A stretch of DNA of 64,000 nt from an uncultured Bacteroides sp. GTDB lineage: Bacteria > Bacteroidota > Bacteroidia > Bacteroidales > Bacteroidaceae. A program made the position numbers and the translations under genes. Position 1 is the stretch's first letter; each line of letters opens with the position of its first letter. The notes beneath the pieces were generated by a model, which was given only the letters and a program-made list of their open reading frames with translations, was not told the origin of the DNA and ran no database searches. Where the stretch lies: contig NZ_CAJULN010000001.1 of assembly GCF_910586915.1 (NCBI RefSeq), positions 248,001-312,000 of the forward strand, in the 5' to 3' direction. Positions 36,511 through 44,344 of this stretch are shown piece by piece.

Positions 36511-38463
36511 ATGGTTATGAATAAAATTAAGATATACATATTGTCGTGCTTGTCGGTGTTGCTATCGGCCTCATGTGAACTGAACATCGTGCCGGATAAC
36601 ATACCGACCATCGAAGATCACGCCTTCTCCCTGAGAAAAGAAGCGGAAAAGGTATTGTTTACCTGCTACAGATATATGCCCAAAGATGGAAGCCTGAATG
36701 GAAATGTGGCGTTGCTGGGTGCCGGCGAACTTTGTATTTCCAATGTATTCCGAAGCTATTTGGGTAACAATTCCTGGTATATAGCTCAAGGCTTGCAAAA
36801 GGCCGAGTCGCCCTATTGCGCCCAGTGGAACAATTTATATAAGGGAATCGCTTATTGCAATATTCTGATTGAGAATATACATACTACTCCCGACATGGAA
36901 GATAGCGAGAAAAACCGTTGGATTGGTGAAGTGGAGTTTCTGAAGGCTTACTATCATTTCTATCTGATTAGGATGTATGGGCCGATTCCTGTGATGGACC
37001 GGTATGTTCCGGTGAACAGCGACACGGAAGAAATGCATCCTTACCGGGAGACGCTGGACAGTTGCTTCAATTATGTGACCGAGACATTGGACAAGGTGAT
37101 TGCCAATCCCGACATCCCCGAGAAAATTGAGAATGAGGCGGAAGAGCTGGGCCGGGTGACCATCGGGATGGCTAAGGCCTTGAAGGCGAAAGTGCTGGTG
37201 ACGGCTGCAAGCCCCCTGTTCAATGGCAATACGGACTACGAAGGAATTGCAGATAACAGAGGAGTGAAGATATTCAACCCCGTAAAGACGGTTGAAGAGA
37301 AACGCCGGCGATGGGCACAAGCCGCCGAAGCGTGCAAGGAGGCCATCGACTATCTCGAAGGATTGGGATTCGGCCTGTATTATTTTGACGACCCTACGCT
37401 GAATATCACAGCCTCGGATAAGATAATGATGAATTTGAGAGGCGCCGTTACCGAAAAGTGGAACAAAGAGGTGGTATGGGCCAATTCGCAGTCGTGGGTA
37501 GGCTCGGGCTCTTACGACAACTATCAGATACAGGCCATGCCTCGCGATTTGAATCCCAGCCTGAGTGCCAAGAACGCTCAGAACAGAACCAATCTTGCCG
37601 TTTCTCTCGGGTTGACCAACTCGTTCTATACTAAAAACGGCGTGCCTATCGAAGAAGACAAGACGTGGGATTATGCCAATCGGTTCGAGGTGCTGGCCCC
37701 TACGCCTTCGGCAAGTGAACCCGGATACGAGAACACGGTGATGCTGAATTATAAAACGGGAACCGTTAAATTGAACCTCGAACGCGAACACAGGTATTAC
37801 GCCAGTTTAGGATTTGATGGCGGTATCTGGTTCGGGCAGGGAAAGACGGGACTTTCGGGCCTGTATTCGGTCAACGCGCGTAAGGGAGGAAATGTGTCGC
37901 CGATACCGGCCGACCACTCTCAGAATCTCACCGGTATCTGGCCGAAAAAGGTGGTGAACTACAAGACGGTAATGTCTGACGCCTCCACCGGATACACCTC
38001 GGTCACCTATCCGTTTCCCGTCATCCGCATGGCCGACCTGTATTTGATGTATGCCGAAGCCTTGAACGAAAAGGGAGAAGATTACGCCAACGTATTGCCG
38101 TGGATTGACAGGGTGAGAGAACGTTCGGGGCTGAAGGGCGTGAAAGAGAGCTGGGACCAATATGTAGGAAACAGCAAATATGCCACCCAGACGGGACTGC
38201 GGCAAATCATCATGCAGGAACGCCGTATCGAGTTGGCGTTCGAGGGACATTATTTCTGGGATGTACGCCGGTGGAAGACGGCGACCACCGAACTGACCGA
38301 GCCGCTGACCGGTTGGAAAGTACGTTATGGCGAAACAGACGTAGACTATTATAGCGAGAACCTGGTGCAGATTCGCGATTTTACTCCCAAAATGTATTTT
38401 TGGCCGATTGATATCAATGAGTTGAGAAAAGACCCTAATCTGGTTCAGAATTATGGTTGGTAA
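36511..38463 (+). CDS. SusD-family outer-membrane glycan-binding lipoprotein
   Basis: 650 residues, near the long end of the family. Lipobox LLSASC. The N-terminal part (HAFSLRKEAEKVLFTCYRYMP) and the helix EKNRWIGEVEFLKAYYHFYLIRMYG are typical of SusD, as is the C-terminal block RIELAFEGHYFWDVRRWKT...FWPIDINELRKDPNLVQNYGW. A second in-frame ATG at 36517 is an equally good start; both lie within 14 bp of the SusC stop. The partner is the SusC upstream. Confidence 0.95.
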   Translation: MVMNKIKIYILSCLSVLLSASCELNIVPDNIPTIEDHAFSLRKEAEKVLFTCYRYMPKDGSLNGNVALLGAGELCISNVFRSYLGNNSWYIAQGLQKAESPYCAQWNNLYKGIAYCNILIENIHTTPDMEDSEKNRWIGEVEFLKAYYHFYLIRMYGPIPVMDRYVPVNSDTEEMHPYRETLDSCFNYVTETLDKVIANPDIPEKIENEAEELGRVTIGMAKALKAKVLVTAASPLFNGNTDYEGIADNRGVKIFNPVKTVEEKRRRWAQAAEACKEAIDYLEGLGFGLYYFDDPTLNITASDKIMMNLRGAVTEKWNKEVVWANSQSWVGSGSYDNYQIQAMPRDLNPSLSAKNAQNRTNLAVSLGLTNSFYTKNGVPIEEDKTWDYANRFEVLAPTPSASEPGYENTVMLNYKTGTVKLNLEREHRYYASLGFDGGIWFGQGKTGLSGLYSVNARKGGNVSPIPADHSQNLTGIWPKKVVNYKTVMSDASTGYTSVTYPFPVIRMADLYLMYAEALNEKGEDYANVLPWIDRVRERSGLKGVKESWDQYVGNSKYATQTGLRQIIMQERRIELAFEGHYFWDVRRWKTATTELTEPLTGWKVRYGETDVDYYSENLVQIRDFTPKMYFWPIDINELRKDPNLVQNYGW

Positions 38464-38488
38464 CTAATTAAAAGAGACGTTCTATTTT

Positions 38489-39736
38489 ATGAAAAAGATA
38501 ATATACAGTGGCCTTTTGATGATGGCCGTTACATCGCTGTTCAGTGCTTGCGATAACGATAGTGATATGAATGCTCCTCACGGCAGTACGACTCCGCCCG
38601 AACAAGTGGTGCTGAATGGCGTGAAAAACCTGCCGGGAAAGTCGGTCATCTATTTCACACAGCCAAGCGACAAGAATTTCCTTTATATGAAAGCCGTGTA
38701 TGCGACAGACATGGGCGAACGCTCCACCTGCGCCTCCTATTTTGCCGATTCCGTAGTGGTGGAAGGCTTCGACAAAGCCGGCGAATATGAGGTGAAGCTA
38801 TACTCGGTCAGCCCCGGCGAAGCATACTCCGAACCATTGGAAGTAAAAATCAATCCGGAAGAGCCGCCTTATATCACCGCTTATAAGGAGATGGAGATAA
38901 AACCCGACTTTGCCGGTATCCGTATCAAGACATCCAATACCAGCAACGAACTGCTCACTTTCTATGTGTACCGGAAAGACGCCGCAGGCAAATGGACGGA
39001 AGCCGGAGCCTTATACACCAAGAAGCAAGAGATTAACGAACCCATACGCGGTATGGAAGCCGTTCCGTCCGAATTCAGCGTGGTCGTGAAGGACCGGTGG
39101 GGACACCTTTCCGAAAGCAAGGAGATATCGCTCACCCCCTACTACGAAGAGGAAGTGGACAAGAAGAAGATGGGCTACCTTGCCATTGGCGAATACAAAG
39201 GCTACCTGGCGCCCAACGCCAATACCCCGAAGAACCTGTATGACGGGATTATAGGCAACAACAATACGTTTATGACCCTCTCGACGGCAGGATACGATTT
39301 CACCAAGCCCAGTTCGGTGACCCTCGACTTGGGAAAGAAGTTCAAGCTGAGCCGTATGATTGTCTATGGCAGGCGGACGGGCACCGACTATTCTTCCATA
39401 TTCGACGGCTTGTATCCGAAAGAAATCGAAATTTGGGGGCGCAACGACAACAACGTAACCAAGTTCGACCCTGAGAACGATGAAGGATGGGTGCGTCTGT
39501 ATCAGGGCGTGTTGCCCCGTGCCGATGGTTCGGTGATTCCGGCAGCCGTAGTCCCGCTGACCGATGCCGACAAGGAGCTGGCAAGAGACGGAAACGAACT
39601 CGAATTCTCTGCCGACCTCGATGCTTACCGCTATGTGACGTTCGTTTGTATTAAGAATTACAACGTGGGCACATCCCGCATCAATGTCGCCGAACTTACT
39701 TTCTTTGGCACACCGGAGGATAAAATAACACAGTAA
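38489..39736 (+). CDS. Surface lipoprotein with DUF4959/DUF5126/DUF5000 (discoidin-like) domains
   Basis: 415 residues with lipobox SLFSAC. Two fibronectin-like beta-sandwich domains follow (about 35-125 and 128-215: VYATDMGERSTCASYFADSVVV; FAGIRIKTSNTSNELLTFYVYR). The C-terminal domain (about 235-410) has a galactose-binding/discoidin fold pattern: SSVTLDLGKKFKLSRMIVYGRR, KEIEIWGRND, YRYVTFVCIKNYN and AELTFFG at the end. Such proteins commonly follow SusD in PULs and are thought to be surface glycan-binding proteins. The DUF names are from pattern memory. It sits 25 bp after SusD. Confidence 0.8.
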   Translation: MKKIIYSGLLMMAVTSLFSACDNDSDMNAPHGSTTPPEQVVLNGVKNLPGKSVIYFTQPSDKNFLYMKAVYATDMGERSTCASYFADSVVVEGFDKAGEYEVKLYSVSPGEAYSEPLEVKINPEEPPYITAYKEMEIKPDFAGIRIKTSNTSNELLTFYVYRKDAAGKWTEAGALYTKKQEINEPIRGMEAVPSEFSVVVKDRWGHLSESKEISLTPYYEEEVDKKKMGYLAIGEYKGYLAPNANTPKNLYDGIIGNNNTFMTLSTAGYDFTKPSSVTLDLGKKFKLSRMIVYGRRTGTDYSSIFDGLYPKEIEIWGRNDNNVTKFDPENDEGWVRLYQGVLPRADGSVIPAAVVPLTDADKELARDGNELEFSADLDAYRYVTFVCIKNYNVGTSRINVAELTFFGTPEDKITQ

Positions 39737-39761
39737 ACCGCTATATAAAAAGACACTTATT

Positions 39762-40433
39762 ATGAAGAAACTTCTATCTATATCACTCAGCATCCTGCTG
39801 TTGTGCTCCATGATATCCTGCGAGCCGATGGATGCCACTTATAAGGATTTTGTTAAGGACGGCCCCATCATGTATCTGACGCGCCTGTCGAAAGACTCGT
39901 TGATAGTACGCAACGGCTGGGAGAGAATCTCGATTTCCTTTCCCGTGGTCACAGACGGCCGCTCCACGCAGATTGCGCTTGCCATGAACCAGACCGATAC
40001 GGTCAGGTATGAGCTGGCAAAGAACCAGCGCACAGACATCCTCTTGGAAGATATGCGTGAAGGCTCCGTCATCTTTTCCGCCTGGCTGGAAGATGACGAG
40101 TCGAATAAGTCCTTGCCGACCGACTTCACGGGAACCATCTACGGGGCGCAGTATCAGAATTACTTGCTGAACCGTTCCATTGTCTCCAAGAAGATGGTCG
40201 ACGGCAATCTGGTTATCAGCTATTCCATGTTGCTGGATAGTACATTGGTTGCCTCCAGGCTCACTTGGGAAAAGGGAGGCGTGAAAACAACGAAGGTATC
40301 CTTCTACAATGCGGAAGCAAAGGATACTCTCTACGATTTTACGCAGGATTCCTTTGTGATGGAAACCTTGTATGTCCCGCAGGAAAATGCATTGGATAGT
40401 ATCTGGTCGAAGCCCGTTACGTACACGAAGTAA
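39762..40433 (+). CDS. DUF4998-type surface lipoprotein
   Basis: 223 residues with lipobox CSMISC followed at once by EPMDATYKDFVKDGPIMYL, the start typical of DUF4998 lipoproteins found after SusD genes. The rest is predicted beta-sandwich (TVRYELAKNQRTDILLEDM; GSVIFSAWLEDDESNKSLP) without catalytic motifs. It is last in the plus-strand operon, 25 bp after the discoidin-like lipoprotein; downstream lies repeat array C. Likely an accessory binding protein. Function not established. Confidence 0.72.
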   Translation: MKKLLSISLSILLLCSMISCEPMDATYKDFVKDGPIMYLTRLSKDSLIVRNGWERISISFPVVTDGRSTQIALAMNQTDTVRYELAKNQRTDILLEDMREGSVIFSAWLEDDESNKSLPTDFTGTIYGAQYQNYLLNRSIVSKKMVDGNLVISYSMLLDSTLVASRLTWEKGGVKTTKVSFYNAEAKDTLYDFTQDSFVMETLYVPQENALDSIWSKPVTYTK

Positions 40434-40459
40434 GAGGGCGAAGAGGAACTGAATGGATG

Positions 40460-40563
40460 GGCCTATATGCGCTGTTTGCAGGGTATATAGGCCCTACTTG
40501 TAGGATATATATGTCCTGCGTGTTGCATCTATATCTCCTGCACGCACGGCATATATGTCTTGC
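40460..40563. repeat. Array C: five palindromic units, 22-bp period, ATATAT-type core
   Basis: Aligned cores begin at 40462 (CCTATAT), 40484 (TATATAG), 40506 (TATATAT), 40528 (TCTATAT) and 40550 (CATATAT), an exact 22-bp step. Arms pair in several units (AGGG/CCCT in unit 2, AGGA/TCCT in unit 3). The core matches array B. It lies between the ends of two converging operons. Confidence 0.82.
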
Positions 40564-40596
40564 AATCGGGAGATTCGTGCATTGGATGCCGCTCAT

Positions 40597-42996
40597 TTAT
40601 AGCTGTTTAGACTTGATGGTATTTCCTTCGATAGTCTGTAGCATCTTCTTTTGGTTTCTGAAAAGCAGCAATCGTATCGGTTGGCTGATGTCTGCCTGCC
40701 GGATGGCACGTTGCAGGTCTGTCAGGTTGTTTATTTCTTCCTGGTTGAATTCGAGAATAACATCATTCGCATACACATAGTCTCTCAAAGGGTTGCCCAT
40801 TACGCGGACGGAGATGACGTACACGCCCCGTTCCGAATCCATTCCGGTGGCCGAACGTTCTCCCAATGTCTCTAAGTTTTTGAGCGATAGCCCCGACCAC
40901 TCGAAGATGGATGACGCGTCCGCCGCACGGTGCCGTACCGAGGGGTGGGGCATTGGCGGGCGTTGCGCCAGTGCTTGCAGTTGAGGAGAGACCACTCCGA
41001 ATTTGTCCGTCTCAAAATTCCGGAATCCGCACGATGAACTGATTGGAGAGATTCGTTCCACTTCAAAGTCTCCCTCGCAGGGATTACGGAAGGTGACGGG
41101 GCAGACGACGGAATGTTTGTCCGTACCATTTTTTCGGGCGGTTGTATAGGCTATGCTGTCGGTAAATACATTATAGTCGATTTCCGTCCCCCAATGAGAG
41201 ACACCAATCGGGCGGTAGGGTTCCATGACGATGTTGCGTACAAAGACGTCTCCACTGTTCTTGAACCACACATGAGGATGGAAAGTACTGTTTACCAAAA
41301 TATTATTCTCAACCGTGCGGTAAAAGCCTTCGCGTAGCTTTATACCGCCGTTCAGGCACAGGTTGTTGTAGATGTGGTAGTTGCTCGAACCGTCGTCCAG
41401 GTCGATGTCCCAGCCACGGTCGCATCTGAAACGGTTGTTGCGGATGACGGTGGTAGAGGAGGCGTCGGCAAGAATCAGGGCGGGATTGTCTGCCACGAGC
41501 CGGCTCATCTCCCGATAGGAAGCTCGCCAGAAACGGTCGCGTCCCCACGAGTTGAACGCTCCGTGGTCGCCTGTTTCCATCACTGTGTCAAACACATCGT
41601 TGTACGCTATGACGTGTCCTCCCCACGTGCCTTCGCTGATGTTGATACCGGCACGCGGAGTGTGGTAAATGCTGTTGTGGCTCACGGTGATGTGGCTGCA
41701 CATTGACAGCTCCACACCGGCAGTCTGCTTCTCGAAAAGCCCGATGTGATGAATCAGGTTGTCATGGGCTGTGCAATGGGCGGGAAAGTCGTTGTTCCGC
41801 GCGCCGCGAATGGAGTCAAGTTCGGCTATTGCGACCGCTTTGCCATACTCGAAACTTGCCGACCTGACCGCCGACGGATTGCCTACGAAGCAAATGGCAC
41901 TGGCGCCAATCTGCGAGAAGTGGCAGCCCGATACGGACGAGTGCCGGTTGTAGTTGGAGAAAAAGAGAGCATTTCCTCCTACATGATGGATGTGGCAGTT
42001 TTTGACGGTGCAATTCTCGGTACCTTCCAGCAGCAGGGCGGCTCCGCGGTATATCCGCCAGTCTGAGCGGAGCAGGGGTTCGTATTGCTCCATGAATGTG
42101 CGTACGGTTTGAGTGAACTCTATGTCTTGAATGGTGACATTGCGTACGGGAGACGACGGTTTGCCCCGCAATTCAATCAGATGCTTCAGTTGCGGTGTTT
42201 CGAATATGGTCTTGCCGATGTCTTCACCGTCTGCCGGATAGTAGTAGAGAGTGGCCTTCTTCGGCGAGTAGTACCATTCTCCCGGAGCATCCAGCTCTTC
42301 AAAAATGTTCTCCACCATTCGGTTTTGCTGATGCAGCCCCGACTGGCGGTTGTTCTGCCATCCTCCTTCCAGCTTCAATTTGCCTGTTTGCGGTTCTGTT
42401 CCGGTGATGCGGAAATGAAAATCTCCCCAGTCGTGCGAATGCATGGCGTGCAGGTATCCTCCGGCGGGATTCTTCCATTTTTTGATTCGTTGCGGAGAGG
42501 TGGCGTCTGCCGAGGTTCCGTTGAGGCGTACGGCGGTGGAGTCGAAATCCGGAAAGCGTGCCATCGGGCGGATATTACCGTTTGCCAACAGCATATCCAT
42601 GATGCAAGGGCGGGGCAGGGTTGCTTTCATGATACTCTCCGTATGAGGTTGCCATCTTAATTGTAATTGGATACCACTGCTGAGGGTCACTCTTTCGCCG
42701 GGATAGGAACGAAGAATCAGTTGCTTTCTTTCCCCTCCGTCTTCGGGAGTGAGCACCAACGGATGAGTCAGGACATATTTCCCTTCTCTCAGATAGATGG
42801 TCACTGTCCCTTCTTTGTGGCGGCGTGCCTTTTCCAGTGCTTTTTGGATGTTTTTGAATGGAGAACGTATGCTGCCGTTTCCGGAGTCCTTGCCATTGAC
42901 GGACACGAAGTAGTTTGTTTGTGCCGACAGCGTAGGACACGGAGCAAGGAAGCACAACAGAATGAGGATACGGAAGCGGGTAAGTTTTTCGGCCAT
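40597..42996 (-). CDS. Right-handed beta-helix protein with C-terminal PDZ domain (GH141-like)
   Basis: 799 residues: signal peptide (ends TLSAQ), N-terminal SGNGSIRSPFKNIQKAL stretch usual for beta-helix glycan enzymes, parallel beta-helix to about residue 640 with short coils (ENCTVKNCHIHHVGGNALFF; SHITVSHNSIYHTPRAGINI), and the block VMETGDHGAFNSWGRDRFW that I associate with GH141. The last 100 residues (about 695-790) look like a PDZ domain (GVYVISVRVMGNPLRDYVYANDVILEFN... LTDLQRAI). GH141 includes alpha-L-fucosidase and xylanase; a GH110-like alpha-galactosidase is an alternative. Last gene of the minus-strand operon, 170 bp after the lipoprotein gene, with the nested palindrome between. 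Confidence 0.65.
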   Translation of the reverse strand: MAEKLTRFRILILLCFLAPCPTLSAQTNYFVSVNGKDSGNGSIRSPFKNIQKALEKARRHKEGTVTIYLREGKYVLTHPLVLTPEDGGERKQLILRSYPGERVTLSSGIQLQLRWQPHTESIMKATLPRPCIMDMLLANGNIRPMARFPDFDSTAVRLNGTSADATSPQRIKKWKNPAGGYLHAMHSHDWGDFHFRITGTEPQTGKLKLEGGWQNNRQSGLHQQNRMVENIFEELDAPGEWYYSPKKATLYYYPADGEDIGKTIFETPQLKHLIELRGKPSSPVRNVTIQDIEFTQTVRTFMEQYEPLLRSDWRIYRGAALLLEGTENCTVKNCHIHHVGGNALFFSNYNRHSSVSGCHFSQIGASAICFVGNPSAVRSASFEYGKAVAIAELDSIRGARNNDFPAHCTAHDNLIHHIGLFEKQTAGVELSMCSHITVSHNSIYHTPRAGINISEGTWGGHVIAYNDVFDTVMETGDHGAFNSWGRDRFWRASYREMSRLVADNPALILADASSTTVIRNNRFRCDRGWDIDLDDGSSNYHIYNNLCLNGGIKLREGFYRTVENNILVNSTFHPHVWFKNSGDVFVRNIVMEPYRPIGVSHWGTEIDYNVFTDSIAYTTARKNGTDKHSVVCPVTFRNPCEGDFEVERISPISSSCGFRNFETDKFGVVSPQLQALAQRPPMPHPSVRHRAADASSIFEWSGLSLKNLETLGERSATGMDSERGVYVISVRVMGNPLRDYVYANDVILEFNQEEINNLTDLQRAIRQADISQPIRLLLFRNQKKMLQTIEGNTIKSKQL

Positions 42997-43028
42997 AGCG
43001 CAATAGTATGTTTATGGAAATAAAAATA

Positions 43029-43096
43029 AGGCACGAATTACATGGATTTCACGATTCCGGTAAAGTGAATCGTGCCGGTCAGTGTAATTCGTGCCT
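43029..43096. repeat. Nested palindromic element
   Basis: Outer 14-bp perfect arms AGGCACGAATTACA (43029-43042) and TGTAATTCGTGCCT (43083-43096) enclose a second perfect stem CACGATTC/GAATCGTG (43050-43057/43067-43074). It lies within the 170-bp gap between two genes of one operon. It has the look of a dispersed REP-like element. Confidence 0.75.
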
Positions 43097-43166
43097 GAAT
43101 ATATGAAAAAAGTATAAGGATTTGAAGAATCTCTCTTCTCTTTTTTACCTAAGAAGAATCATGGTT

Positions 43167-44315
43167 TTATTTCTTTCCTACGTTGAATTCTCCTATTTGC
43201 ATGGAGCTACCGGATTTTGAACCACCGGCAATGTCACTCCATTTCACTAATTTCACTTTGATGTATCTATATGTGGATTCCGGGATTTCTATTTTTATCT
43301 CGTCCGTATTGTTGGCGTGAGGAATATCGATGTCCGACTCTATTTCCGTAAAGTCTTTGCCGTTGTTGCTTCCTTCGATAGAAATACCCCATACTCTCAG
43401 ATAATCGCAACTATTATTGCCTCTGTGTCCCCACGTGAAATAGTTGAAACTTTGCTCTACTCCCATATCAACCACAAAATCTAACTGATAGCCGGTAGGT
43501 GTGGTACAGCCACTATATGTTTTGCCGGGTTTTACCAACGACAGGAAAGTAGTCGGATCGCCATCAAACATATCTTCCGGTTTACCGGTTTCACCATCTG
43601 CCACATATCCGTTGCCGTTGTTGTATTTGATAGATGTTTCTACACTCCATCCGTTGCGTATGAAAGGTTCTGTTCCGCTACAGATAATTTTCAACTCTGC
43701 CGTTACTCCGCTACCGTCGGTGGCTGCTACTTTGATAGTGGCTGTTCCTTCTTTTTCTATTTTCAGTATGCCGTTTGCTATGGAAACAGCGTCTTTGTCA
43801 CCCTCTGCCGTGTAGTTCAGTGTTTTGTTTCCTGCGTTTTCGGGCAAAACTTCGACCAATGAATTCAGGTCGAATGTTTGTCCTAATCCGATAACCTGAT
43901 TATGCAAGGAAGCGGGTAATATGATTTCGCTTACTTTGGCGGCAGGAGCGGCTGCCTGCGTGACGGAGATTTCCTTGCGGTGCGCTTCGTCGTAAATCAG
44001 CGTCACGGTGCTGTTTCTTTCTTGTGTGACGATTGATTCTGTAATATCCAGGTTGACGATGCTGTTTTTGATGGAAGCGCGTACCCAGTTGGATTCGCTG
44101 ACAATGTAGATGTGTTCGGGATTGACAGCTTCCGGTACGGTAAAGTCGCGGGTCAGCGAGCCACCTTCGTAGCCGATTGTAAAGGCTTCGTCGGAGATGT
44201 TAATCCAGTTGTCAGGCACGGTTATTGTTTCGTTATCGCTGCTACAGGAAGCGAAGAATGCACACAAGATGCATATGAGATGAAATACGTTGTTTCTTGT
44301 ATAAAGTTGTTTCAT
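43167..44315 (-). CDS. BACON/Ig-like/F5-8C surface lipoprotein
   Basis: 382 residues. Lipobox FFASC, then a BACON-like domain (about 30-122: ISDEAFTIGYEGGSLTRDFTVP ... ISVTQAA), a bacterial Ig-like group 2 domain (about 128-215, ending VTAELKIICSG), and a C-terminal F5/8 type C (discoidin, CBM32-like) domain (about 218-380: ADGETGKPEDMFDGDPTTFLSL, YQLDFVVDMGVEQSFNYFTW, YRYIKVKLVKW). Its first domain closely resembles that of the adjacent M60 protease (INISDEAFTIGYEGG against IDISTEAVSFSYEGG). Likely a surface mucin/glycan-binding partner of that protease, 29 bp downstream of it. Confidence 0.82.
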   Translation of the reverse strand: MKQLYTRNNVFHLICILCAFFASCSSDNETITVPDNWINISDEAFTIGYEGGSLTRDFTVPEAVNPEHIYIVSESNWVRASIKNSIVNLDITESIVTQERNSTVTLIYDEAHRKEISVTQAAAPAAKVSEIILPASLHNQVIGLGQTFDLNSLVEVLPENAGNKTLNYTAEGDKDAVSIANGILKIEKEGTATIKVAATDGSGVTAELKIICSGTEPFIRNGWSVETSIKYNNGNGYVADGETGKPEDMFDGDPTTFLSLVKPGKTYSGCTTPTGYQLDFVVDMGVEQSFNYFTWGHRGNNSCDYLRVWGISIEGSNNGKDFTEIESDIDIPHANNTDEIKIEIPESTYRYIKVKLVKWSDIAGGSKSGSSMQIGEFNVGKK

Positions 44316-44344
44316 AACAGTTCTGTTTAATTTATATATTCCAA

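Noticed and set aside
36835..37791. Long minus-strand reading frame (318 codons)
   Set aside because: Antisense shadow of the SusD gene at 36511-38463.
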